Of a DNA stretch of 64,000 nucleotides, positions 38,305 through 51,600 are shown in pieces. The notes under the pieces were generated by a model. That model was not told where the DNA came from and made no database searches. It saw only the letters and a program-made list of their open reading frames with translations. Source of the DNA: Peromyscus leucopus (taxonomy: Eukaryota > Chordata > Mammalia > Rodentia > Cricetidae); assembly GCF_004664715.2 (NCBI RefSeq), contig NC_051069.1, forward strand, positions 7,765,501 through 7,829,500, written 5' to 3'. Positions within the stretch are counted from its first letter, which is position 1. Each line of letters starts with the position of its first letter. Both the position numbers and the translations under genes were made by a program.

Positions 38305-40496
38305 CTGAAAGAGATGGACAGTTTTCTTCACACAGTTTCCAAGCGCTCTGCTTCAAGTTAGTTCTTTTTGACCCTCAACTCAGGAAGCAGTTCTTTCAAT
38401 AAGAGCCAGGGACAACAGTGTGATGTGTAAGTGGCAAGTGGTGTCTGCAGTGTGCTCAGCAGCAGCGAGATTAGTCAGCAAGCTGATCACAGTTAATGCA
38501 CAGTTATGCCAAACACACAAAGCTGCCTGCATACAGCATCCATGCTGACTGAGGGGACTCGTTTCTGTCTCTTAATCAGGTATGAAAAGGGCTTGCTCCA
38601 AAGTCTCGGCCTCGTAACCTGGTGCCTCTCTGATGTAGACTTGGAGTGTGAGTGACCGTGACACATTTGCAGGGGACAGACCAGAGAGATACAAAGCACC
38701 CATTAACCACCAGGGCATGTTGTGGGCAAGCTGAGTAGCTGCTCTGGTCTCAGGCCTTGTTTACACAGGAAAGAGACCCCCCTTTCTCATCTACTTGAGG
38801 AACTGAAGCAGCCAGTTGCCAGGTGCCTTTTCTATTTCTCAGACATGGCGCTGGTTATACTGTATCAGGGAAGGTAAATGACCACCTCAATATGCAAGCA
38901 TGTCTTCTTGAACACAACACCAGTAAGTATGTATACAAACTGCAAAGGTGGGCTGAAGCTGAGCAGGTCAAGGGCCTATGTGGATTATAGCTTTGGGGGT
39001 CTTGCTGGCTGAGAAGCTTTCTGGTTGAATTCTGATTAAAACTGTATTTTGTCCAATGTCCCCAAATTGCTATAACTAGGTTTAAAGACAATATTGATAG
39101 AGGCAGTAAGATAATACCCAGGTAAGAAGGTAGGTGTGATATCCAGAAGAGATGCTCACCTGAGGCTACAGCTGCTATCTATCTACCTATCTATCCATCC
39201 ATCCATCCATCCATCCACCCATCCACCCACCCACCCACCCATCACCCAAGGCTACAGCTGCTCTGTCTGTCTGTCCGTCCGTCTGTCCGTCCACCCACCC
39301 ACCCACCCACCATAAGCCAGGGTCTCACTATGTAGCCTTGGCTGTCCTAGTGGGATTAAAGGCATGGCCACTATGCCCAGCATTTTATTTACATTTTTAA
39401 ATGTATATTGGTGTTTTGGCTGCATGTGCTCCGAGGGTGTCAGATCCTCTGGAACCAGAGTTACAGACGGTTGTGAGCCACTGGGAGCTGAACCTAGGTC
39501 CTCTAGAATAGAAAGTGCTCTTTAACTTCTGAGCCCTCCCTCCAACCTCTATATATTGTATTTAAAAACTGACAGGCTAGGGCCCATCTCACACTGCACC
39601 TAATCTAATTCAGCCAAACTCCAAAAGGACAAGGGGTAAGTGAGTCTGAATTACAGGCTAGCGTGATCTACACAGCAAGCTATCTAGAGACCCTGTGAGC
39701 CTAGACGTCCCTGCTCTACCCCCCCTGTCACTTTAGTCCTTCCACCAGCGTGGTTCTGGACTAGCTAGGGATGATTACAAAGCACATCCCTTTTCTAACA
39801 CTAACTGTTAGGAAGTCCCCCGGAATCACATGCAGTGCTTGCCTGGGTTAGCCCTAACAATACCCACAACGAGGTGGTGAGGACAAACCAGATGCAGGTC
39901 TCTTCAAGCTGCTGGCCTGAGCCACTCAGAGCAGCCTTCTACTGCACAGGACTGGATTGGGAGGGAGGGAGGGACAGACCAGCCCCTCCGATCTCACTGA
40001 GGGGAAACTGACGCAGGAGTACCTCACTAATCAGGCAGTGCACATTCGTACCTCCACCCCCACCCACTGTAACACCATGAATCATTCATGAGGGTACATC
40101 CCCTCGGGACACCTTTTCTGCTATAGTTCTGACAGTCTTACCTTATAGAATGTCTGTGTTTTTTCAGGGAGCTTCCTTGCATTTCTTAAGATCTTCTGTA
40201 CATCTGTCTATGAGGCATAAAAAAAATCAATGTTAGAATTCTGGCTTTGAAGAAAAAACCCATCCCAGTAGCTTTAAGTGTTTAAAAACATGGAAATACG
40301 AATAGACTTAGTGTCAACATGAAGATTCCTTCTGAGATGATGTTAATATTCTGCTCAACACTGGCAAAAACACCTCTAAAACGCTTGATGGTATTAAAAT
40401 CAATTGTCTCATAGAAATAGACCCAGTATACCCACATATCTATGGCTAGACCATTGATGGGGAAAGAATAACTGCTGTTGAGATAACTGAATGAGT

Positions 40497-40529
<33 letters not shown>

Positions 40530-43500
40530 AAGTTGGACCCTTAGCTCACAGGACATTAAAAAAAAGATCAGCTCAAAATGGGGCTGGAGAGATGGTTCAG
40601 TGGTTAAGTGCACAGGGGATTTCTGTCTGGAACTAGGTGATGCCAATGACCACCTAACGCTATAAACACTGCTGAACCTGTACATTTTTAAATGGTTGAA
40701 ATGGTAAATTTAATGTGTACTTTACTAAATAAGAAAACAAACAAAAACCCAGGGCTAAAATAGAGCAATTCAGTCAAAGCAGTTCTGAGCCTCCTGACCA
40801 GGAAGTGCTGGGGTCAGGGATAGACAAGGAAGGAACACAGAGAAGAGGCCACAGTCGCCCTGGTCAAGGCAGGATTGCTTCAGTATCAAGGTAAAGGTCT
40901 CAAGGAGCCAAAGCAGTCAACAGAAGCACCTTGTTGTCAGCCTGAATGCCTCTTCTCAGTGCATTGGGGTTAGAGTACATTCACATGTAAAAAGGGTGCC
41001 CAAAGGGAAGGGGTCCCTGCACCAACAGAAACAAGGGACTGTGTCAGCGCAAGGGGAAAGGTCCTGAGTGCCTCTGCCTGAATGCAGCATTCCTAGGTAA
41101 CATCATGACTCCCCGTGGAGCTGATTTATAAATTATAATGTAATGTGGCTAGAGTCCCCTGGAAGGGCACAACCATTAAGGGAACTGAGGGACCCTGGCC
41201 TTTCTCTGGTTTCTATTTTGCCTCTTTGCCACAAGAGAAGCAATTTTGCTCCTCCATCAATTTCTGCCACAATACTATCACAGGCACAAAGCTCTGGAGA
41301 CTCCCAAACCCATGAACCCAAACCAACCTTTTCTGTTTATAAACTGAAAACACACACACACACACACAGCCTTGGATTTTACGGTAGGGATAGAAGAAAT
41401 AATCAGAAGATTTAGGCCTTTTCTGAACCCTGCTGTGGGGAACTTTCCCTTGAGAAGCCCCATCCACACTTGGGTCTATCTGACATCTTGTAACTCTTAG
41501 AGAAGTCCACACTCAAGCTCTTAGGCCTGTCTTTCCTCTATGTACACCCCTTTCTTGTAACCCTCAAGCCTATACTAAAATTATTAAACCCTAACCCTGC
41601 TTCTTTAAAAAAACCAAACAAACATAACAGCCAGGTATGGTAGTGAAGGCCTTTAATCCCAGCACTCGAAAGGCAGAGGCAGGGGGATCTTTATGAGTTT
41701 AAGGCCAGCCTACTTTACACAACCAGTTCCAGGACAGCTAAGGCTACAGTGGAGTGAGACCCTGTCTTAGCCTGCACTGAAGGAAAAAACCCCACTGCCT
41801 TAGCATGTGAGACTTTTAAACTAAAGTCCAATGCTGGCCCATGAAGCCACACCCCTACTAGCATGATCACCATTTGGTGAGGAAGATTCAGTTTTCTTAA
41901 GGGACAGGACCTCTGGTAGGTTACTTATGCTTTGGTGCATGGCTCTGTACCCATGTGTGATGTGGGCAGCACTAATTGGATTTGGTAGGTTATTATTTTT
42001 TTTAAAAAAATTTTAAAATATGAATTATGTTAGGGAGGTCCTGGGAGGAGTTGGAAGGAAGAGGGGTGGATGTGATCAAAATACATTGTACTAATGTACA
42101 AAAAAAAATATTTTTAAAACTCCAGTGCTGGTAAACTAGGTGTGATGGTGTATGTCTGCAATCCCAGCACTTAGGAAGTGGACGCAGGAGGATTAGCATT
42201 CAAGGCCAGCCTATACAGTGAGTATGGGGCCAGCCTGAACTGTATGAGACTGCCTCAAAAATACAAAATAAATAAAAATAAATCCAATGCTGGGAAAACA
42301 CACTTCTCTGGAAATGTTGCCATGCTCTCTGTTATTAGACAAGAAAAACTATACAAGCCATTTGCTTCTTTTGTGACCATGGTAGCAGGAAACCCAGAAC
42401 CAAAGTCCTCAAATACAATTACCATTTTGCCTCTGGTTCCAGGCACAATTGTTTCCATCTTTCCCTGGTTTTGTTATTGCTCTAAACTTTGTAAAAAATG
42501 ATTTTGTTATATATGTTCTCACTGTAGGCCATCTCATATCCTTTTGGGAAATAAGGACAGACATTAGAAGTAAATGAATTACATAGGAGAGGAAAATCGA
42601 CCGCCTCCGCTGCCCCCAGCAAAAAGCAATGTGAACACTGTCATTACCTGCAGGCCGCTGGGTTTGATCCAGACAGTCACATTCTGGGCATAACTGCGTT
42701 TGTTTTTGGGCTGTAGGGGGAATGGGCTCTTGTTGTCGTCCTCCCCATAAGGGTTTTCTTTAGCATCTTAAAGAAAAAAACAACTTTGAAAATGACACCT
42801 GGCAGACACAATTACATTTCCAATTAGGCAATTAGCTTTTTGAATCACTCTTTCATCATTCAAGAAATTACATTAACTTCAGGCATGTTGGAGAACCTGT
42901 TCTCAATAGACAAGTCACTGCGATAGGAGATCAATCAGTGGGGACCTAGCTAAGTGAAAACCAGCTTAGTGTCCTTAAAGAAATTAACTTCACATTAGCT
43001 TTAGCCATAAAGCCAAAGAAGACAAAGCCAGCACCCGCACTGGAAACTTAGAGCTGCGTCACACATACAGTTCTTTGTTTAGCCCAAAATGCTTCACCCA
43101 ATCTTTTCTTTCTTTCTTTTTTTTCTTTTGGTTTTTTCGAGACAGGGTTTCTCTGTGTAGCTTTGACACCTGTTCTGGATCTCACTCTGTAGCCCAGGCT
43201 GGCCTTGAACTCACAGAGATGTGCCTGCCTCTGCCTCCTGAGCGCTGAGATTAAAGGTGTGCGCCACCACCGCCCAGCCACCCAAACTTTCTATGGTTTG
43301 AGAAACATCTACGCCTGTGCTAACATCTCAGCTACCAGCCACTGAGCACTGGACTTAAGAATTCAATTTTATATGTTCTTTAATTTTAAATTTAAATAGT
43401 CTATGTGGCTCGTGGCTATGGAGTCAGACAATATAATAGTCGAGGCAGGAAAAAAAAAGCCAGAGTTATAGTGTAAGACCTTGTTTCGAAACACTAACAC

Positions 43501-45602
43501 ACACAGAAGTTTTTGCAGCCACGTTCCTTAAAGCCACTGCGGTTTCGTATGCAGATCAACAGGGTTTGAGTATTTGACCCTGCTACCTGAGTCAATGGAA
43601 CTGCCACAAATTTACAAAACACACTTACATCTAGAAGCTTCCTTTGCTTTTTTGTTACCATGGTTTGGGCTGGACAGAGCAGGAAGTCTTACCTACCAGT
43701 TCTGGAAGCTTAAGTCCAAATACTCATGTTGAAAACTAGAATTAGACCAATTTGTTAAACTGAGCCCAATTCCACCCCCCCCCCCCACGGCAAGGTTTCT
43801 CTGTGTAGCTCTGGTTGTCCTGGAACTTGCTGTAGACCAGGCTGGCCTCGAACTCAGGGATCTGCCTGCCTCTACCCCATCCTCCACCAGTGCTAGGATT
43901 AACGGTGTGGGCCACCATGCCTAGCTAAGCCCCAAATTCTATTTTTTTTATTCTCATATATTACATCCCAACCACAGTCTCCCTTCCCTCTTTCCCTCCC
44001 TACCCTGCACCCGCGGCCCCATTTCCCCTCTCTCCTGGATCCACTCCTCCCTGTCTCCTTTCAGAAAAGGGCAGGCCTCCCAGCGATATCAACAACACGG
44101 CATATCAAAGTTGCAGTAAGACTAGGTACCTCCCCACATATTAAGGCTGGATGAGGCAGCCCAGTAGGCCTCAAAGCAGGCAAAAGAGTCAGAGACAGCC
44201 TCCGCTCCCACTGTGAGCCCCAAGTTCTTTATTCCTGATTTAGTCATTAATCCAAACACCTTGCAGGTATGGTGACTCACACCTGCTAACAGCTGTATAA
44301 AACAGTCAATATAAATATAAATGAAGATATTTACTTTAGTCAGTAAAAATGTTTGTTTTCTCTGAGCTGAGAAAGTTGGGTACAAGCCTCAAACACTCTG
44401 GGGTCCTCCATGTATGCACCCAGCATCAGAGAGCTCAGGCAATGCTCCAGCAACACTCAAAGACATTCAGAACAGCACGGAGACAAGCACGTCAAAGAAG
44501 TGGAATCTGGTCTGGGTTATACCTGAAATGGGACCCAACTGTGCCATTTTCCCCAGCCATGGGAGAGGCTCTGGGCCAGGCTCGAAGAGAGACATCATGA
44601 GGTTTGATTTCTTCTTGCTGTCAGCTTGTGAGTAGAGCATTCCATGCCACTCAGGACTAGATGGAGAGAAGATGGAGAGCAGAACGTCAAGCCTAGGACT
44701 GTTAAGTTCAAGAAGTCTAGGTTCTGCTTTTCTGGAGATACAGATTTAAGTTTTAAAGTCAGGCACATTACTCTTACCAAAGGCAAATCTTAAACCCCAA
44801 AAATGCACATAGTATTTACAATTTCCTGAGATACATATTAGCTGGACAATTGTGTGTGTACATTGAAAGCAGTTTAAAAGAGAAAAAACTTGCAAAGCAC
44901 AGGAAGTAGTAGTCCAGGTGCAGAGGAGAAAAAGCTGAGGCCTACAGGTCCTTCCAGCTGCCTCCTGATGTCACAGCAGCCGCACCAGAGACAAGGTGTT
45001 CCAACACAGGAAATACTCTGGCCTCCAGCTTCGGAAAGGGCCTAGGTGATTCTCATATTCAGAGTCAACAGTAGCTTGGGTGCCAAGAACTAGATCACGG
45101 AACTATTAAGGGCACTTGTTGCACTTGCAGAGGACCGGGGTTTGGTTCTGAGCACCCATGTTTGGCAGCTCACAAGCCCTTGTAAACTCCAGTTCCAGCC
45201 TCAGGCCTCCACGGGCACCTGCACTCACCTTTACACATACACATGCACGGGTACACAATTAAAAATAAAGTCAATCTAAGAAAGAAAACAAATGTATTCT
45301 TCTTTCTGGAATTTTCACTCAACAGAGATGGAGAGAGACATGCTTCCTGTGATTAATCTTAACCTTTTGACCTTTTGTATCTGTCAGTCTAGATATCTGT
45401 CATATCTGTCAACCCATGGTCAGAAGGCCTCCTCCTCTTTTCCAACACCAGGTGGTACAGGAAGGGAAGCAGAAAGCTGTGCAGATTTCATGACTTCAGA
45501 GAATATGAAAGCTAGCTCTTTCCTTATAGGGAAGGAATTCAATAGAGTGGCTGAGTGAGTTCTGGATTAAGCATGTAGGTTAAGAACTCTGGTTCGAGGG
45601 GT

Positions 45603-45636
<34 letters not shown>

Positions 45637-48600
45637 CACTCCTTTAATCCCAGCACTTGGGAGGCAGAGCCAGGCGGGTCTGAGAGTTCCAGGGCCAGAG
45701 TTCTTTTTTTTTTTCCGAGACAGGGTTTCTCTGTGTAGTTTTGGGGCCTGGGTCACTCTGTAGACCCGTGCCCTGTGGCTCTTCAGTTTTTTATCTTTGT
45801 GACCTTGGGCAATTTCCTCTGTCTCTCTAAGCTTCGGTCTCCTCACCTCATGCAGTGTTGGGATGACATTTGTTAACATACATGACATACTCAGGAGGAA
45901 TGCCTGGCACGTGGCATATACTCAATGTTAGCAGCATCTTTCTCCCCATTTAATTCTACCTTCCCATTTTATAGACGAGGAACCTGAGTCCTCAAGTACT
46001 AAAGTTAACAGAGTCCTATAACCAAAACCCAGGCAAGCCAGACAGGATTTAAAAACAGGAAAAATTGGGGCCTGGAGAGATGGCTTAGAGGTTAAGAGCA
46101 CCGACTGCTCCTCCAGAGGTCCTAAGTTCAATTCCCAGCTCCCACATGGTGGCTCACAACCATCTGTAATGAGATCTGGCACCCGCTTCTGTATATACAT
46201 AATAAATAAATAAATCTTTAAAAAAAAAAAAAAAAGAGGAAAAGTGGCCAAGTATGGTTGGTATAGCTGTAATCCCAGCATTTAGGAGGCTGCCGCAAGT
46301 GGGTTATGGGTGTGAAATTAGTTTGGGTCATATATCAAAATCTTCTCTCAAAAAATACAGTAAATATATGAATAAAACAACTAAGAGGAAAACAGAGAAA
46401 GCATGTACCATAAAATCAATGTAACTACAGAGGTCGCTTCACACTTTTCAGGACGATAAAGGAGTAGAAGGTAATGGAGGTAGGAAGGGTATGGCAGGGA
46501 AAGGAAAAGGTGACCAGGATCTTCCATTTCTTTCATTAATGTCTGTGAAACGTTTTACTGTGTAGTTCCCTTTGGGTCAACCACATACAAATGAAATCCT
46601 CCTACCCTAGTTGTACAATCGCCACCATCCCTTCCACTTTCAGGCTACCATGGAGCAGCACACAGAAGTTGGGTATTTTGCCAGCAATCTGATTGGCTGA
46701 ATTTTCATCTTCATTGTCATCAGTGATGCCAGTACCCACCTCGTCACCTTCTGTAAAACAGGGGAGCGAGAGATTAGCTACGAAACTCTAAACTCTTGAC
46801 TGTTTCTTGCCTTGAAAGGAAAAATACATGGAGCGGTAAAGGAATATTAAAACAAGTTAGAAAACCAGTTTTCCAATACATGTCCATATAAAAACTTTTC
46901 AATAATATATTATTAACCCCATGTATATGAAACATACAGAACAGACAACCTAGAGAGAAAAGGGATATATTAAGATCCATGGCTAATTGAGTTTCTTTGG
47001 TGGATGACGAGAAAGTTTAGAAATGGATGGTGATGATGGCTATACAAACTCTGTAAATATTCTTTGAAAAGACACCACTTGGGCTGAATGTGGTGGCACA
47101 CACCTCTAATCCCACTTGGGAGACGGAGACAGGTAAATGTCTGTAAATTTGGGGCCAGCTTGGATTACAAAGTGAGGTCCAGAACAGTCAGTGTTGTCAC
47201 ATAGAGAAACCTTGTCTTGAAAAGCAAGACACCACTTCATTTTCTTTTTAAAAATGCACATGCACATGCCCATGTGTGCAGATGCACATGTACATGCACA
47301 TGTGTGTGGAGGCCAGGGACAATCTCAAGTGTTATTTTTAGAAATGTATCCACTCCGAGCAGGTTTTTAATTGGCTTGGAGCTCACCAACCAGGCTATAA
47401 AGGCTGGCCAATGAGCCTCAGAGCTCCTCCTGTTTCTTGCCTCCTTAGCCTTGGGATTACACGCTTTTGCCACCCCATCTGGATTTCTCTTCAAAAACAT
47501 TTGTTTGTTTGTTTATGAGACTGACCTACCCCAGGGCAGCTGGCCTAAGAGTTTGTACCCACTCAGCTTTTTACACAGGTGACTGAATTCAGATTTTCGT
47601 GCTTGCAACTACACTATTTCCCAGCCCATCTAAAAAACAAACTAACCTTTCTTTCTTTTGGGGGAGTGATGGTGGGTACCAAATTTAGGGCTTTAGATTT
47701 GATTGACACATGCTTTACTACTGAGCTCATTTCTTTACTCTAATTATAAATACTTTAAACGGGGAACCTATGGTTTATGAATTATAGCCCAGGGGAGCTG
47801 TATATAAAAACGATTTTGTACCATTCCTGTAGGAAATTCAATGAGATGCCATTTGGAGGATTGAGGCATCAATCTAAACAGAATCGGACAAAGACCTGCT
47901 AGGTGTGACCTAAGATGACAGCCCTCCCACAGCAGACACAAGGTAAGTACACAGTGGTTCCTCCATGAGCTTCTTGACTGAACTTCCCAACTGCAGGTTC
48001 TTTCCCACGCTGACTGCTGTAGGTGAAGGCTCTTTCCCACACTGACTGCTGTAGGTGAAGGTTCTTTCCCACACTGACTGCTGTAGGTGAAGGTTCTTTC
48101 CCACACTGACTGCTGTAGGTGAAGGTTCTTTCCCACACTGACTGCTGTAGGTGAAGGTCTTTCCCACACTGACTGCTGTAGGTGAAGGTTCTTTCCCACA
48201 CTGACTGCTGTAGGTGAAGGTTCTTTCCCACACTGACTGCTGTAGGTGAAGGTTCTTTCCCACACTGACTGCTGTAGGTGAAGGTCTTTCCCACACTGAC
48301 TGCTGTAGGTGAAGGTCTTTCCCACACTGACTGCTGTAGGTGAAGGTCTTTCCCACACTGACTGCTGTAGGTGAAGGTTCTTTCCCACACTGACTGCTGT
48401 AGGTGAAGGTTCTTTCCCACACTGACTGCTGTAGGTGAAGGTTCTTTCCCACACTGACTGCTGTAGGTGAAGGGTCTTTCCCACACTGACTGCTGTAGGT
48501 GAAGGCTCTTTCCCACACTGACTGCTGTAGGTGAAGGCTCTTTCCCACACTGACTGCTGTAGGTGAAGGTTCTTTCCCACACTGACTGCTGTAGGTGAAG

Positions 48601-51600
48601 GCTCTTTCCCACACTGACTGCTGTAGGTGAAGGTTCTTTCCCACACTGACTGCTGTAGGTGAAGGTTCTTTCCCACGCTGACTGCTGTAGGTGAATCTTT
48701 CCTCTAGGAACAGCCTTCTGCTCTTTTGCTCACAGACTCTTTACTCCAATAGGAAGAATCTTCCAGTAGAGGTTGGTATTCGAGGCTCCCTAAAATACTG
48801 CCCTATTCTGCCTTCCCTTCTTTGTCCTTGTACTGTTCCCTGCCCCCAACAGTGTGCTTATTTTCTGTCTTAGCAGTTATATAGGCATATCTGACAATTA
48901 GGGCAATCTGGATGTTCTCTGAGAACACAGGTTCATAAACACAATGATCCCAATAAGCTGCTGTGGGTGAATATCAAGATTTTGCTTGTGAACTGGGCAT
49001 GGTGGTTCATGCCTGTATCCCAGCACTCAGGAGGCTCAGGCAGACAATGTTCTGAGTCTGAGGCTAGCCTAAGGTATAGAGTAAGACCTTGTCTCAAAAA
49101 ACAAGCAAAAGAACATTCAATGATTCTTGCTGTGAATGTGTGACTGAGATAATGAGGCATTAACAGAATTTATGATTCAGTAGGTGGAAATTTGACTTGC
49201 TACATATATTTCTTGAAGAGAGCTGTTAAATATAAGATAGATAGTCAACTCAGAACACAGAAAATGAACATTTCAAAAAGCTAGAGATCGGTATATTTCA
49301 TAGGGATGCTGAATTTGGGGACATGACTTTACAGTTCTTAGTGAGGCACAATCTGCAATGAAGCCTCACAATGGGACTCACGATGGATTCAATAACATTT
49401 CTTATTATAGTTCCGATATGCTTGGCAGTAGCAGAACAAAGCAGGTCTGTCCTTCCCCCTGCTCTCTGTTTCTATTAGGAAAGCCCTGGATGGGGACCCC
49501 AGAGCTGTCACCTCTCTCTCTCTTTTTTTTTGGAGCTGAGGATCGAAACCAGGGCCTTGTGTTTGCTAGGCAAGTGCTCTACCACTGTGCTAAATCCCCA
49601 ACCCCATGGAGCTGTCACTTCTAAAGAGGCTTTTGACCATGAATCCACAGACCAGTGCACAATGTAATGTGTCAAAAGTTTCCACAGTGTAAAGCAGCAT
49701 GTTATCTAGTCTGGTATCTGAGGCAACATTCACTTTCTAAAACCCAGTTCATTTCTTTTCCTTTAAATTCTGTACAATGGGCCAGCTTACCATCTAACAC
49801 TGAAGAATGACTTTAGAGAACATGATGCTTCGTGTGAACCAAAGTTATGAGAAGAGAACTCACCTTTGTTAAGTGCTATGGGCAAGACCAAATGCCTGGA
49901 CAAAACTGGGGGGCTGGAAATATCAGCTATATCAATAAAGCCCACTATTTCCAAATCTGTAAGGGAGGAATCAACACAGAATTATTCACAATAGGGAAAC
50001 TACATTGTTGTCTATGTGTTAGATCCTATAAACACTGTTTTAAGGTGAAGATTTCAAATATGAAACCTGGGGAATTTGTTAAACTTTTCTGAGGATCATG
50101 AATAATTTTCATTTTAAGTAGCTCAAACAATCATAACTCTTATTTAATGAATTCAAGTTTTAAAACAAAACTAGGTAAACTTTATTTTTATGAGGCTAGG
50201 ACCTTAACCAAGGCAAAAGCTGAAAGGTCAAATTCCTCTGTATAATCAAGGGTAGTAGGTCACAGCAGGTGGAAAATTAAGCACCTACAACACCCTTATT
50301 CAGCCTTTGGAAAGTAAAGCTGTCACTTGAAGAACATTCCTTTGGGGTGGGAGAGGGGCCTTGTAGTTAAGAGTGATTGAACATGAGACTCTGTTAGAAT
50401 CCCCAGCACTCCACAAAACAAAAACAAAATCAAAAACAAAAAAACAGGGCATAACTGATGGCCTGTAACTCCAGGATTGGGGGTTGTTGACAGGGAGATC
50501 CTGGGAGACTGCTGGCCAGCCAGCAGAGCCAATAAAATGGGAACTTCTAGCTTAGTGAGACCTTGTCTCAAGGCAATAAGGCAGGAATGATAGAGAAGAT
50601 CCCCCATGTCTTCCTCTGGCCTCTATATACACCTGCATGGGTACATGCACCTGTACACTTATGTGTGTATACCACATCCACATCCAAAAAGAATTATTTC
50701 CTTGAGAGAGAAATACATTCTATACAAAATCAATATAATAGTGATTTCGTCCCTTTATAGCAACTATAGTACAGCCTCAAATTATTTCCTGAAAACCTAA
50801 AACAAATAAAAGCTCATGGGTGGGCATGGTGGTACATGCCTTTAATCCTAGTACCTGGGAGACAGAGATTGGTGGCCTGCTTTATGTGATGAATTCTAGG
50901 CCAGCCAGAGCTACCTAGTGAGACCCTGTCTCAAAAATAAAATAAAAAGTTAAAGTTAAGCAGATTTTTTTTTTTTTTTTTTTTTTTGAGACAGGGGTTC
51001 TCTGTGTAGCCCTGGCTGCCCTGGAACTCACTCTGTAGACCAGGCTGGCCTTGAATTCAGAGATCCACCTGCCTCTGCCTCTCAGTACTGGGAATAAAGG
51101 CATGTGCCGCCACCGCCACCGCCACCGCCACCACCGGCTAAATCGAATTTTTAATAAAATGTTTGATTATATAAGTAATTAACATAAAACTTTGAAAACA
51201 CTAAAAATTGTAAAGAAAACAGACTCATTCACTATTCTTCATAGAAGGAAACCTTTCAAAGTGTTTATTGAGTTGTTTTTCAATTTTTCTTCTAAGTGTA
51301 TCAACAGTACAGCCATATTAGCAAAACAATTTTAAAATAGCAGAATCGTGCCAAGTAATGACTCTTCTGATATACCAGGGTATGTACTTCCCTGGAGACC
51401 TGCGGTCAGCACCTCACTTGAGTAGAAATGGGTCTACAACAAACACTAAACAGTGATTTAGGTAGAAATTACACAAGTATCTTAAGATTAAAAGCTCATA
51501 TTGGAAAGAAAAGAAATATTCAGCCGGGCGGTGGTGGCGCACGCCTTTAATCCCAGCACTCAGGAGGCAGAGGCTGGCGGATCTCTGTGAGTTTGAGGCC

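Noticed and set aside
37754..38331. Plus-strand ORFs near the 3' ends (62 codons each) and a second minus frame (89 codons)
   Set aside because: They are chance or shadow frames in the UTR and in INTS14 exon 11. The true frame ends ERL-stop at 38053.
39177..39311. Spaced tetranucleotide tracts as a CRISPR-like array
   Set aside because: Simple microsatellites in a mammalian intron, with no spacers of fixed length.
41586..41600. AAACCCTAACCCTG, a possible interstitial telomere repeat
   Set aside because: Fewer than two full CCCTAA units, which chance explains.
47768..48676. 302-codon minus-strand ORF with Cys-Gly-Lys repeats that looks faintly like a zinc-finger or repeat-protein gene
   Set aside because: It is a frame cycling through the 32-bp minisatellite inside an INTS14 intron. 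There is only one Cys per unit, no paired Cys/His spacing, and the two other frames are equally open.
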